7,617 nucleotides of DNA from an uncultured Kineothrix sp. (GTDB lineage Bacteria; Bacillota; Clostridia; Lachnospirales; Lachnospiraceae), in contig CAJUMD010000134.1 in NCBI GenBank assembly GCA_910587275.1, positions 1-7,617 on the forward strand, written 5' to 3'. Shown here one piece after another: positions 1-6,323 of this stretch. Position numbers and translations under genes: made by a program. Within the stretch, counting starts at the first letter, position 1, and every line of letters begins with the position of its first letter. The notes below the pieces were generated by a model that had not been told where the DNA came from, ran no database searches, and saw nothing but the letters and a program-made list of their open reading frames with translations.

Positions 1-81
1 AAAGCAAATAAGAAAGAAAATAAAAAGAAAATGAGTAAGAACATAGACGGAAAGGCGGCAGTCAAAAAAGTCAATGAATAA
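1..81 (+). CDS. Possible C-terminal tail of an upstream gene (partial)
   Basis: Frame 1 is open from the window edge to a TAA at 79-81 and encodes 26 residues, about 40% of them lysine, with no recognisable motif. The other two frames close within about 35 bases. A lysine-rich tail is common at protein ends, and a copper-responsive regulator or accessory gene upstream of copA would be typical. However, the region is so A-rich that an open frame of this length can arise by chance. An ATG at 31 lies in the same frame. The product cannot be named from this fragment. Confidence 0.25.
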   Translation, partial: KANKKENKKKMSKNIDGKAAVKKVNE

Positions 82-190
82 TAAATTAATGAATAAGAAG
101 CCGGTTAATTAAGAAACCAGTGAATAAAAAGCCAATTAGAAAAAGCAAATCAAAAAGAAAAAGGATTGAAAAGAAGGGCAGTGAAAGCAA
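82..190 (+). other. A-rich leader upstream of copA with a degenerate repeat
   Basis: This stretch is strongly A-rich and consists of imperfect copies of a roughly 30-base unit beginning TGAATAA.AAGCC, at 90-120 and again from 121. No clear -35/-10 pair is visible, nor a CopY-type box (TACAnnTGTA) or a GC-rich CsoR-type palindrome. The copA promoter may therefore lie upstream of the window, or copA may be cotranscribed with the preceding gene. The ribosome site for copA is only moderate: GAAGGG at 173-178, 12 bases before the ATG. Confidence 0.3.
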
Positions 191-2854
191 ATGGAACAAT
201 ATATCGTAACGGGTATGAGCTGCGCGGCGTGCAGTTCGGCGGTGGAAAAAGCGGTATCAAAAGTAGCAGGTGTGGATTCCTGCTCCGTGAACCTGCTGAC
301 CAATTCGATGAAAGTGGAAGGAGATGCGCAAACCCAGGAGATTATCCGTGCGGTTGAAAAAGCAGGATATGGGGCAAGCCTAAAGGAAAATGCCGGTTTT
401 GGCGTAAAAGACGGGAATGCCGGAAACGGACCTTCAGGCGGCGGTACCGTTTGGGAGCCGGTAAAACCGGGTGTTTCCGATTTGGAAAAGAGCGCGGGGG
501 AAGCGGAGCGGGCGATGAGGTGGAGGCTGGGTATTTCCATAGGATGCCTGGTGCCGTTAATGTATATTTCCATGCATCATATGTTTTATGAGTGGTTCGG
601 ACTGCCTGTCCCGGCGTTTGTGCAGGAGGCATTCCACGGGACGGAGAATGCAGTGGCGTTTGCCTTTTCCCAGTTTTTGTTTCTGCTGCCGATTTTGTAT
701 GTAAATCAAAAATATTTCCGCGTAGGGTTTAAGACTCTGTTCCGCGGATATCCGAATATGGACAGTCTGATTGCCATCGGGGCTTTTGCGGCGGTGGTTT
801 ACGGGATATTTGCGATTTTCCGTATTGGATATGGATTGGGGCATGGGGATATGGCGCTGGTAGAGCAGTACTCCATGGATATTTATTTTGAATCGGCAGG
901 TACGATTCTGACGCTGATTACCGTAGGGAAATATCTGGAAACCAAATCCAAGGGGAAAACGAGTGCGGCGATTACGAAGCTGATGGATTTATCGCCAAAG
1001 ACGGCGGTTGTGGTACGGGAAGACGGAAGGGAAGAACAGGTTCCCACCGGGGACGTAAGGGCGGGGGATATCTTTTTGGTAAAACCGGGCAGCCTTGTGC
1101 CGGTGGACGGCGTGGTTGTGTCGGGTAATTCCAGCGTGGACGAATCGGCGATTACGGGGGAAAGCATTCCGGTGGAGAAGAAACCGGGTGATTCGGTGGT
1201 ATCCGCGACGGTGAACAAGGCTGGCGTGCTGCGCTGCAGGGCGGAAAAAGTAGGGGAAGATACCACGCTGGCACAGATTATACGGCTGGTGGAGGAGGCG
1301 AGTGCCTCAAAGGCGCCGATTGCCAGGCTGGCGGATAAAATCGCGGGGGTATTTGTGCCTGTGGTTATCGGTATTGCGCTGGTGACGGCAGCGGTATGGC
1401 TGCTTTCCGGTGCGGGGGTTGAGTTTGCCATGTCGGCGGGGATTGCGGTGCTGGTTATTTCCTGTCCCTGTGCCCTGGGGCTGGCAACCCCCGTAGCGAT
1501 TATGGTGGGTACCGGCGTGGGGGCGAAGTACGGTATCCTGATCAAATCCGGCGAGGCATTGCAGGAGGCGAGGAACGTGGATACGGTAGTATTGGATAAA
1601 ACCGGTACGATTACGGAAGGGAACCCCCGCGTGACGGATATCATCCGTTACGAAGCGGGAAAGACGGAGGAAGAAATACTGCGGATTGCGGCGGCATTGG
1701 AAAAACCAAGTGAACATCCCCTGGCGGATGCCATCGTGTCGGCAGCGGAGGAGCGGGGGTTGGAACTGCCTGAGGTAACGGAATTCCGGGCGGTATTCGG
1801 GAAAGGAATCGAGGGCAGGAACGGGGGAACCATGTTTTATGTGGGAAACCGTAAATTCATGGAGGAAAAAGGAATCCGCCTGACCGGGGGGCAGGAACAG
1901 GAAACCGAACGTTTGGCAGAGGAAGGCAAGACTCCGTTGCTCCTTGGAAGGGAAGGCGGGATACTGACGGCGGTGATTGCCGTGGCGGATACGGTGAAGG
2001 AGTCCTCCCTTCAGGCAATCGGGCATTTGAAGAAGATGCATATCCATGTGATCATGCTGACCGGGGATAACCGTAAGACCGCAGAAGCGGTGCGGAAGAA
2101 GCTGGGAATACCGGAAGTGATTGCGGAAGTGCTCCCGGATGAAAAAGAACGGAAGATAAGAAGCCTGAAAGAACAGGGGAAAAAGGTCGCCATGATTGGG
2201 GACGGCGTGAACGATGCCCCGGCTTTGGCTTCGGCAGATGTAGGGATTGCGATAGGAGCCGGAACCGATGTGGCTTTGGAGAGTGCGGACATTATTTTAA
2301 TGAAAAATGATCTGCGGGATGCCGTTACGGCGATTCGGTTAAGCAGGGCAGTCATCCGTAATATTAAGGAAAACCTGTTTTGGGCATTTTTTTATAACAG
2401 CATAGGGATACCGTTGGCGGCGGGTGTCTTATACCCGTTTTTGGCCCTAAAATTAAACCCCATGTTCGGTGCCGCCGCCATGAGTTTAAGCAGCGTGTGC
2501 GTGGTGGGAAATGCATTGCGGCTGCGCGGATTTAAGGAGGAACGCAAGGACGGGGAAAGCGGTCAAAAAGCATTCCGGGAACAAAGCGGAAGCAATGAAT
2601 TGTCAAATATATTGCAGGAAGAAAATAAGAAGGAGGAAGCAGTTATGACAAAGACAATGATTATTGAGGGAATGGCATGTGGGCATTGTACCGCGAGGGT
2701 ACAGAAGGCTTTGGAGGGAGTGGAAGGGGTGGCATCCGTTACCATGAACCTTGAGGAAAAAAGCGCCGTGGTGGAACTGGACGGGGAAGCCGCAGACGGG
2801 ACTTTAAAGGATGCCGTTACGGAAGCGGGATATGAAGTAGTGGAAATCCGCTGA
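191..2854 (+). CDS. copA: Copper(I)-exporting P1B-type ATPase with N- and C-terminal HMA domains
   Basis: This is an 887-residue inner-membrane pump that uses ATP to export Cu(+) from the cytoplasm. An N-terminal HMA domain (residues 1-62) has the metal site GMSCAAC (C11, C14), followed by a Gly-rich linker (about 63-107) and the first membrane helices. The actuator loop has TGE at 322-324. The ion-binding motif CPC is at 425-427, and the phosphorylated aspartate is D469 in DKTGT. The nucleotide domain has the P1B signature HP at 509-510, then GDGVNDAP at 670-677. The last two helices carry YN (735-736) and MSLSS (764-768), which with CPC are the Cu(+) (P1B-1) signature. After a charged linker of about 40 residues comes a second HMA domain (819-887) with GMACGHC (C830, C833). 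The fold is complete, with no frameshift. Pumps of this family are usually 720-830 residues, so the extra length is the C-terminal HMA. A silver role cannot be excluded. No regulator is visible in the window. Confidence 0.96.
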   Translation: MEQYIVTGMSCAACSSAVEKAVSKVAGVDSCSVNLLTNSMKVEGDAQTQEIIRAVEKAGYGASLKENAGFGVKDGNAGNGPSGGGTVWEPVKPGVSDLEKSAGEAERAMRWRLGISIGCLVPLMYISMHHMFYEWFGLPVPAFVQEAFHGTENAVAFAFSQFLFLLPILYVNQKYFRVGFKTLFRGYPNMDSLIAIGAFAAVVYGIFAIFRIGYGLGHGDMALVEQYSMDIYFESAGTILTLITVGKYLETKSKGKTSAAITKLMDLSPKTAVVVREDGREEQVPTGDVRAGDIFLVKPGSLVPVDGVVVSGNSSVDESAITGESIPVEKKPGDSVVSATVNKAGVLRCRAEKVGEDTTLAQIIRLVEEASASKAPIARLADKIAGVFVPVVIGIALVTAAVWLLSGAGVEFAMSAGIAVLVISCPCALGLATPVAIMVGTGVGAKYGILIKSGEALQEARNVDTVVLDKTGTITEGNPRVTDIIRYEAGKTEEEILRIAAALEKPSEHPLADAIVSAAEERGLELPEVTEFRAVFGKGIEGRNGGTMFYVGNRKFMEEKGIRLTGGQEQETERLAEEGKTPLLLGREGGILTAVIAVADTVKESSLQAIGHLKKMHIHVIMLTGDNRKTAEAVRKKLGIPEVIAEVLPDEKERKIRSLKEQGKKVAMIGDGVNDAPALASADVGIAIGAGTDVALESADIILMKNDLRDAVTAIRLSRAVIRNIKENLFWAFFYNSIGIPLAAGVLYPFLALKLNPMFGAAAMSLSSVCVVGNALRLRGFKEERKDGESGQKAFREQSGSNELSNILQEENKKEEAVMTKTMIIEGMACGHCTARVQKALEGVEGVASVTMNLEEKSAVVELDGEAADGTLKDAVTEAGYEVVEIR
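2631..2636 (+). promoter_or_regulatory. Internal Shine-Dalgarno site within copA
   Basis: AGGAGG lies 8 bases before an in-frame ATG at 2645-2647, inside the linker coding region. It is a better ribosome site than the one in front of copA itself. It falls exactly at the start of the C-terminal HMA domain, as expected if a separate chaperone gene had been joined to the pump gene while keeping its own start. Confidence 0.5.
2645..2854 (+). CDS. Possible internally initiated CopZ-like copper chaperone (same frame as copA)
   Basis: Starting at the internal ATG (CopA residue 819), the frame gives a 69-residue protein that is exactly one HMA domain, the usual size of a free CopZ/Atx1-type chaperone. 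The metal loop is GMACGHC near the N-terminus, preceded by TMIIE as the first beta strand, and the protein ends in EVVEIR as the last strand. Family knowledge: CopZ binds Cu(+) through the two cysteines and hands it to CopA; E. coli makes an analogous short product from copA by ribosomal frameshifting. Inference: here the same result could be reached by internal initiation at the AGGAGG site. The alternative is that this is only the C-terminal domain of a fused pump and the ribosome site is a relic. The domain call is secure; independent translation is not shown. Confidence 0.42.
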   Translation: MTKTMIIEGMACGHCTARVQKALEGVEGVASVTMNLEEKSAVVELDGEAADGTLKDAVTEAGYEVVEIR

Positions 2855-2884
2855 CTTTCCTTCATGTTTTTTGGCGTGCGGTGC

Positions 2885-3886
2885 TCAGGAACGTTCCGGT
2901 GTATCCTCCAGCATACGGTACCCAATGCCGATTTCCGTAAAAATGTAATGGGGTTCCGCCGGATTTTTTTCCAGCTTCCTGCGGATGTTTGCCATATTGA
3001 CGCGTAAGATGCGGTTATTGTCGTTCGCGTAGGGCCCCCATACATTGGAAATGATGGAGTCGTAGGTTATGACCCTGCCTGAGTTTTGTGCCAGGAGGGA
3101 GACGATTTTGTATTCTACCTGGGTTAAATGGATGTCGGTTCCGTCAAGGGTAATCAGGTGCTTTTCGAAATCAATGACCAAACCGTCCGCCTGATAAGGG
3201 CGCAGCGCCAGCAGGGAGCCGGTATTCAGACGGTTGCCGTGGCGCAGGGCAGTACGGATTCTAGCCATGAGTTCCGGGGGACCGAAAGGCTTGGTGATGT
3301 AATCGTCTGCGCCGCTGTCCGTCGCAAGGACTTTTTCCTGTTCCTGGGTACGTGCGGAAATGACGATGATGGGAATGCTTGCCCAGGTGCGGATTTGGCG
3401 GATGATGTCAATACCGTCCATGTCGGGCAGTCCGAGATTCAGCAGTATGAGGTCCGGGCAGACGGAAGTGACCAGGGACAGCCCGATTCCCATGCCTTTG
3501 GAACTGTCGGGGGAAGTGTTTCCGGTATAGGGTGTGCCGTCAAAAAGCGTTTTCCGTTTATCCGGCGCGATGCCGATACCGTAATCCCTGACATGGAAGC
3601 ACACGTAGTCCGGCTGGGATTCTACGCTGCAGGCGATGGGGCGCTGGCTGCCGGAATGCAGTACCGCGTTTTCCAACAGGTTAATCAGTACCTGTTCGAT
3701 TAAGATGGCATCCATGGGAATCATGAGGAAGTTATCGGGAACCTGCACGGTGATTTGGGCGTCCGGCAGCCGTTTTTTTAAACGGATGAAGGCTTCCGAT
3801 ACGACTTCTTCCACGGATTCCCAGGATTTGTTTACATTTGCCGCGCCGTCCTGGATGCGGGTAACGGACAGGCTATCCCATTCTGT
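2885..3886 (-). pseudogene. kdpDE remnant: KdpD kinase end fused in frame to truncated KdpE
   Basis: The frame is open from after a TAA at 3887-3889 to the TGA at 2885-2887. The first GTG is at 3814 (309 residues) and has no good ribosome site, so no convincing start exists. Counting from that GTG, residues 1-115 match the KdpD ATPase domain: N box with LLENAV (47-51), G1 box DYGIGIAP, G2 box GMGIGLSLV. The upstream open part, with LSVTRIQ, also resembles KdpD. At about residue 116 the sequence jumps to the middle of a KdpE receiver domain (CPDLILLNLGLPD), followed by an intact winged-helix domain (about 205-305) ending in GIGYRML. Missing are the KdpD sensor half with its phosphorylated His, the last 50 or so KdpD residues and the first 45 or so KdpE residues. 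The acceptor Asp of LDLGLPD is Asn (N126, bases 3437-3439). KdpDE normally controls potassium uptake; no kdpABC genes are nearby. Most likely a decaying deletion product, although the DNA-binding half is undamaged. Confidence 0.82.
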
Positions 3887-4044
3887 TTAGAAAAACCCGC
3901 CGGAAAAAGTGCACGGAAAACCGGGACAGGCAATTCCGCTGCCGCCGCCCCCAAAAAAACTCCCTCCCGTGCGTCCGCCCATCAACATAACATTTCAGGT
4001 TGAACGGTTACCTAAGGAATATTTTGTTGTGTATCGCGAAGCAT

Positions 4045-4078
4045 GTTACTGGTTACGGAGTGAGCAGTAACTGTTTTT
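4045..4078 (+). terminator. Weak stem-loop followed by a T run
   Basis: GTTACTG (4045-4051) pairs perfectly with CAGTAAC (4065-4071) across a 13-base loop, followed by TGTTTTT. A second GTTAC at 4052-4056 could pair with the same right arm, and a third lies near 4007. The stem is short and not GC-rich, so this is at best a weak terminator. It could instead be an operator or regulatory hairpin. No active gene clearly reads into it from the left on the plus strand. Confidence 0.25.
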
Positions 4079-4106
4079 GGACGGAACGGCTGCCGATTAT
4101 AAAAAG

Positions 4107-4127
4107 GTATCAAAAAAGTATCAAAAA
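4107..4127 (+). repeat. Tandem 11-bp A-tract repeat upstream of a TATAAT box
   Basis: GTATCAAAAAA (4107-4117) is directly followed by GTATCAAAAA (4118-4127), one helical turn apart. Phased A-tracts about 30 bases upstream of a -10 box are typical of UP-like or curved promoter DNA, but a two-copy tandem may also be chance in AT-rich sequence. Confidence 0.35.
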
Positions 4128-4158
4128 TGATTGCGCCAAAATCTTCCGCATGTTACAC

Positions 4159-4179
4159 TATAATTGTCAATAAACAATT
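4159..4179 (+). promoter_or_regulatory. Candidate -10 box with overlapping inverted repeat
   Basis: A perfect TATAAT lies at 4159-4164, overlapped by the inverted repeat AATTGT (4162-4167) / ACAATT (4174-4179). No good -35 sits 16-18 bases upstream; the nearest TTG-starting hexamer (TTGCGC, 4131-4136) is 22 bases away. If used, it would give the gene at 4387 a leader of about 215 bases. An operator overlapping the -10 would suit repression or activator dependence, which is inferred only. Confidence 0.35.
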
Positions 4180-4386
4180 GGAAATTCTTTTATGCCGCAT
4201 GTTTAGCCAAAAGCGGTATGTCATGAAATCGGATAAGGCGTTTCAGCCTGTATTTCCAATGAATTAATTCCCGTGGACCAGTGACTCAGGCAGAAGTGCC
4301 GGCAGGGTATTTTGGATGCTTCGGATAGCCGGCGCCTGTGGGCAATTGCTGTGGAACGGTAAGGAAAAAGGAGAAGGAGGAAAAAT

Positions 4387-5673
4387 ATGGAGAATGGAAA
4401 AATTGTATACGGTGGAATCCGGGAGGTTATCAACGGGAAGGCTGTCTTTATGCGCCAAAGTATGCAGTATGAACAGGTATACGGGTTGATTGGGGAACGG
4501 CTGAAGGACGGGGAGCTCTATGGTAAGCTGGAGCGGTACCGGAAAAAGGAAAAGGAAAACGGGGGAACCGGCATTTTAGGTGAATTGACGGACGAGGGCT
4601 GGGAGTGTCTGTTTGACGAAGTTTTTGCTCGGAAGATTTCCCGCTGCCTGAAGGAAGCGGATAATCCGGCTTACCGTATTTATACCCTGCCCATGTCCGT
4701 AAACGGGGTGGAGAAAAGGGTGGATGTGACGGGATTCCTGATTTACGGTATTCTTTGCAATAAGCGGTGCCGGCAGATGCTTTGGGCGGAGGTCCCGGAC
4801 GGGGATGATTACTATGGTTATTACGGACAGTCCGGCTACCGGAATTGGGCGCTGGAGGAATGCCTGAAGGCGGAGGAAATATGGGATGCCAGGATTTTAA
4901 CTGGTTTATTGGAGAAAATGCGGCAGGAGGAAAAGGAAGGCGGTTCTTACCGGCTGCTTATGAAAATAATTTATGCCGGATATGGGGAATTGCATAATTG
5001 GATGGACGGGAAGGAGACGGTAACGGGAAGCGATATCAAAACAAAGGTTTTTTCCGGTCATTCGGAAGAATACAGTATGCTGTACTGTATCAGCGAAATC
5101 GTGATTGCCATGGCAATTGCCCAGGATAAGGGAGTGGAAATCTGTTTGGATTATGATATGCTGCTGTTGCTGCACTTCATGGAACGGGGCGAAAGGGAAA
5201 TGCGGGAAGGGAACAGTGGAATACGGGAATACTGGAAAAAAGAAACGAAAAAGAGAAAGGAAAAGAAAACGGAAAAGGAAAAGAACAAAGAAGAAAAAGG
5301 AGATGAAAAGAAGGAAAAACCTAAAAACGGAGAACGGGAAAGTAAAGGGGAAGAAGAAAAGGACACGGGAGAATACCGGAAATTTTTGGAAAATTTTAAG
5401 GAAAAGTACGGAACGGTATCTTCCCTGGAGGCATTGGTATTCGGGAATGAGGCGAAGCGGATGGAACGTCTGCTCCTTGGGGTGATGGCACAATACCATA
5501 TCAGCCCAAGGATGTTCTGTGGAATGGATTTGACGGAGACGGAAGTGGAGGGGCTGCTGGAACTGGATGATAAATGGACGGTAAAGTCCTATTGGAGTAT
5601 GCTCATCATTGCCCACTTGTGCAAATATATCGGGGCGTTAAAGGAAAACTGCCTGATGAAGCGGAGGGACTGA
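4387..5673 (+). CDS. Unrecognised 428-residue protein with a Lys/Glu-rich linker
   Basis: I do not recognise this family. The start is well supported: AAGGAGG at 4374-4380, six bases before the ATG. The protein has no signal peptide and no clear membrane helix, so it is probably cytoplasmic. Residues 1-283 look folded, rich in aromatic residues and charge, with a DGDDYYGYYGQSGY stretch and a hydrophobic helix-like segment containing EIVIAMAIA. Residues 284-328 are a linker in which 34 of 45 residues are charged, almost all Lys and Glu. Residues 329-428 form a second alpha-helical-looking part with spaced Cys and Trp residues. Cysteines are scattered (ILCNKRC, LYCISE, MFCGMD, HLCKYI) but do not form a classical zinc motif. 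The gene converges on the XRE regulator, with one base between the two stop codons. Two domains joined by a flexible linker suggest a scaffold or binding role, but this is not established. Confidence 0.85.
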   Translation: MENGKIVYGGIREVINGKAVFMRQSMQYEQVYGLIGERLKDGELYGKLERYRKKEKENGGTGILGELTDEGWECLFDEVFARKISRCLKEADNPAYRIYTLPMSVNGVEKRVDVTGFLIYGILCNKRCRQMLWAEVPDGDDYYGYYGQSGYRNWALEECLKAEEIWDARILTGLLEKMRQEEKEGGSYRLLMKIIYAGYGELHNWMDGKETVTGSDIKTKVFSGHSEEYSMLYCISEIVIAMAIAQDKGVEICLDYDMLLLLHFMERGEREMREGNSGIREYWKKETKKRKEKKTEKEKNKEEKGDEKKEKPKNGERESKGEEEKDTGEYRKFLENFKEKYGTVSSLEALVFGNEAKRMERLLLGVMAQYHISPRMFCGMDLTETEVEGLLELDDKWTVKSYWSMLIIAHLCKYIGALKENCLMKRRD

Positions 5674-5674
5674 A

Positions 5675-6058
5675 TTATTTTCTCCGGACGGTTGCATCGG
5701 ACTTTTCGTGATTGTCGTGGTGCCGGTCTAAATGGTACATAAAGCGGATGAGTTCCTGCCTGTTGTCTGTATTCAGCTTGGTTAAACCGGCAACGACGCT
5801 TTTTAAGGTCAGATCCTGTATATAGTTGGAATTGAGGTCAAAATTACCGGAACGGCGTGGGGCCGTGCCAAGGAGGTAATCCGTACTGACGTTATAAAAT
5901 TCCGCAATCTTTACGATGTGGCGCATGGGCAGTTCCCGTTTGCTCTGCTCATAATAGGAGTAAGACTGTTGGGTTATGTCCAAATATTTGGCAATCTGCC
6001 ATTGTTTGAAGTTTTTTTCCTGCCGTAAATTTTTGATGCGGTTAGCAATGTTTCCCAT
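5675..6058 (-). CDS. XRE (Cro/C1-type) helix-turn-helix regulator, paralogue 1
   Basis: This is a 127-residue probable DNA-binding repressor. I chose the ATG at 6058 because GGAGG lies about seven bases upstream; an upstream in-frame ATG would add 13 basic residues without such a site. The HTH domain spans residues 5-64: RIKNLRQ as helix 1, QWQIAKYLDI then TQQSYSYYEQ as the two HTH helices, and the closing STDYLLGT typical of clostridial XRE proteins. Residues 65-115 are a C-terminal extension (PRRSGNFDLNSNY onward) probably used for dimer contacts, then a His/Lys-rich tail. It matches the 6324-6671 product without a gap over the first 110 residues (60 identical). It is encoded on the same strand, downstream of that gene. 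An imperfect inverted repeat overlapping its promoter could be its own operator. The targets are unknown. Confidence 0.9.
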   Translation of the reverse strand: MGNIANRIKNLRQEKNFKQWQIAKYLDITQQSYSYYEQSKRELPMRHIVKIAEFYNVSTDYLLGTAPRRSGNFDLNSNYIQDLTLKSVVAGLTKLNTDNRQELIRFMYHLDRHHDNHEKSDATVRRK

Positions 6059-6125
6059 ATTTATCCTCCGTTTCTTTTGTTTCTTCCGTATTTGCACTTA
6101 ATTTCCCCTGCGTCGTCCGACTTAT

Positions 6126-6169
6126 GTTTTGTTGTATGAAATAATATCACACAACGGAAACTAGTAAAA
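6126..6169 (-). promoter_or_regulatory. Candidate promoter and operator of the 5675-6058 regulator
   Basis: On the minus strand TTTTAC (complement of 6164-6169) and TATTAT (complement of 6141-6146) are separated by 17 bases. The -10 is flanked by GTTTTGTTGT (6126-6135) and ACAACGGAAAC (6151-6161), which form an imperfect inverted repeat with a one-base offset. Small XRE regulators often repress their own promoter from such a site; that role is inferred. Confidence 0.45.
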
Positions 6170-6274
6170 CATATAACGACAAAAATATGTAAATAAAAGG
6201 AGAAACGGAAAGCAGACACTGGCTCTGTTGTCCGCAGGAATAAAAGAATGGAGGAAGGCGGGGCGTCTGAACCA

Positions 6275-6323
6275 TTTTTACAGGAAAAGACAGCGGCATC
6301 CTGTAAACATGATTTTTACAGGA
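6275..6323. repeat. Three-arm alternating hairpin directly after the 6324-6671 gene
   Basis: TTTACAGGA occurs at 6277-6285 and again at 6315-6323 (a 12-base direct repeat if ATT is included), with the perfect complement TCCTGTAAA at 6299-6307 between them. The middle arm can pair with either neighbour, giving two mutually exclusive 9-bp stems with loops of 13 and 7 bases. The last arm abuts the stop codon (6324-6326) of the minus-strand regulator. No long T run follows on either strand, so a standard intrinsic terminator is not obvious. It may be an mRNA 3'-end stabiliser, a weak terminator or an operator for the downstream regulator. Confidence 0.55.

Larger units (their letters stand above)
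3890..4386. other. Gene-free region with small repeats
   Basis: About 500 bases lie between the kdpDE remnant and the next gene. I find no convincing gene. The only short frame starting near the promoter-like box (ATG at 4199, 22 residues, stop at 4268) has no ribosome site. Frames upstream of the KdpD stop do not read as KdpD, so the missing kinase sequence is not simply frame-shifted here. The region holds the GTTACTG inverted repeat, the GTATCAAAAA tandem repeat, a TATAAT box and a weak hairpin with arms at 4192-4198 and 4213-4219 (one G-T pair). Confidence 0.5.

Noticed and set aside
883..1644. 253-residue minus-strand open frame inside copA
   Set aside because: It is a Ser/Thr/Pro-rich shadow of the GC-biased copA codons, with no ribosome site or known domain.
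3128..3703. 191-residue plus-strand open frame across the kdpDE remnant
   Set aside because: The opposite strand carries unmistakable KdpD/KdpE motifs; this frame has no recognisable domain and no ribosome site.
4199..4268. 22-residue open frame in the gene-free region
   Set aside because: It lacks a Shine-Dalgarno site and any conserved feature, and its length is expected by chance.
4906..5616. 236-residue Phe-rich minus-strand frame that looks like a membrane protein
   Set aside because: The phenylalanine runs are the complement of the Lys/Glu codons of the real plus-strand gene.
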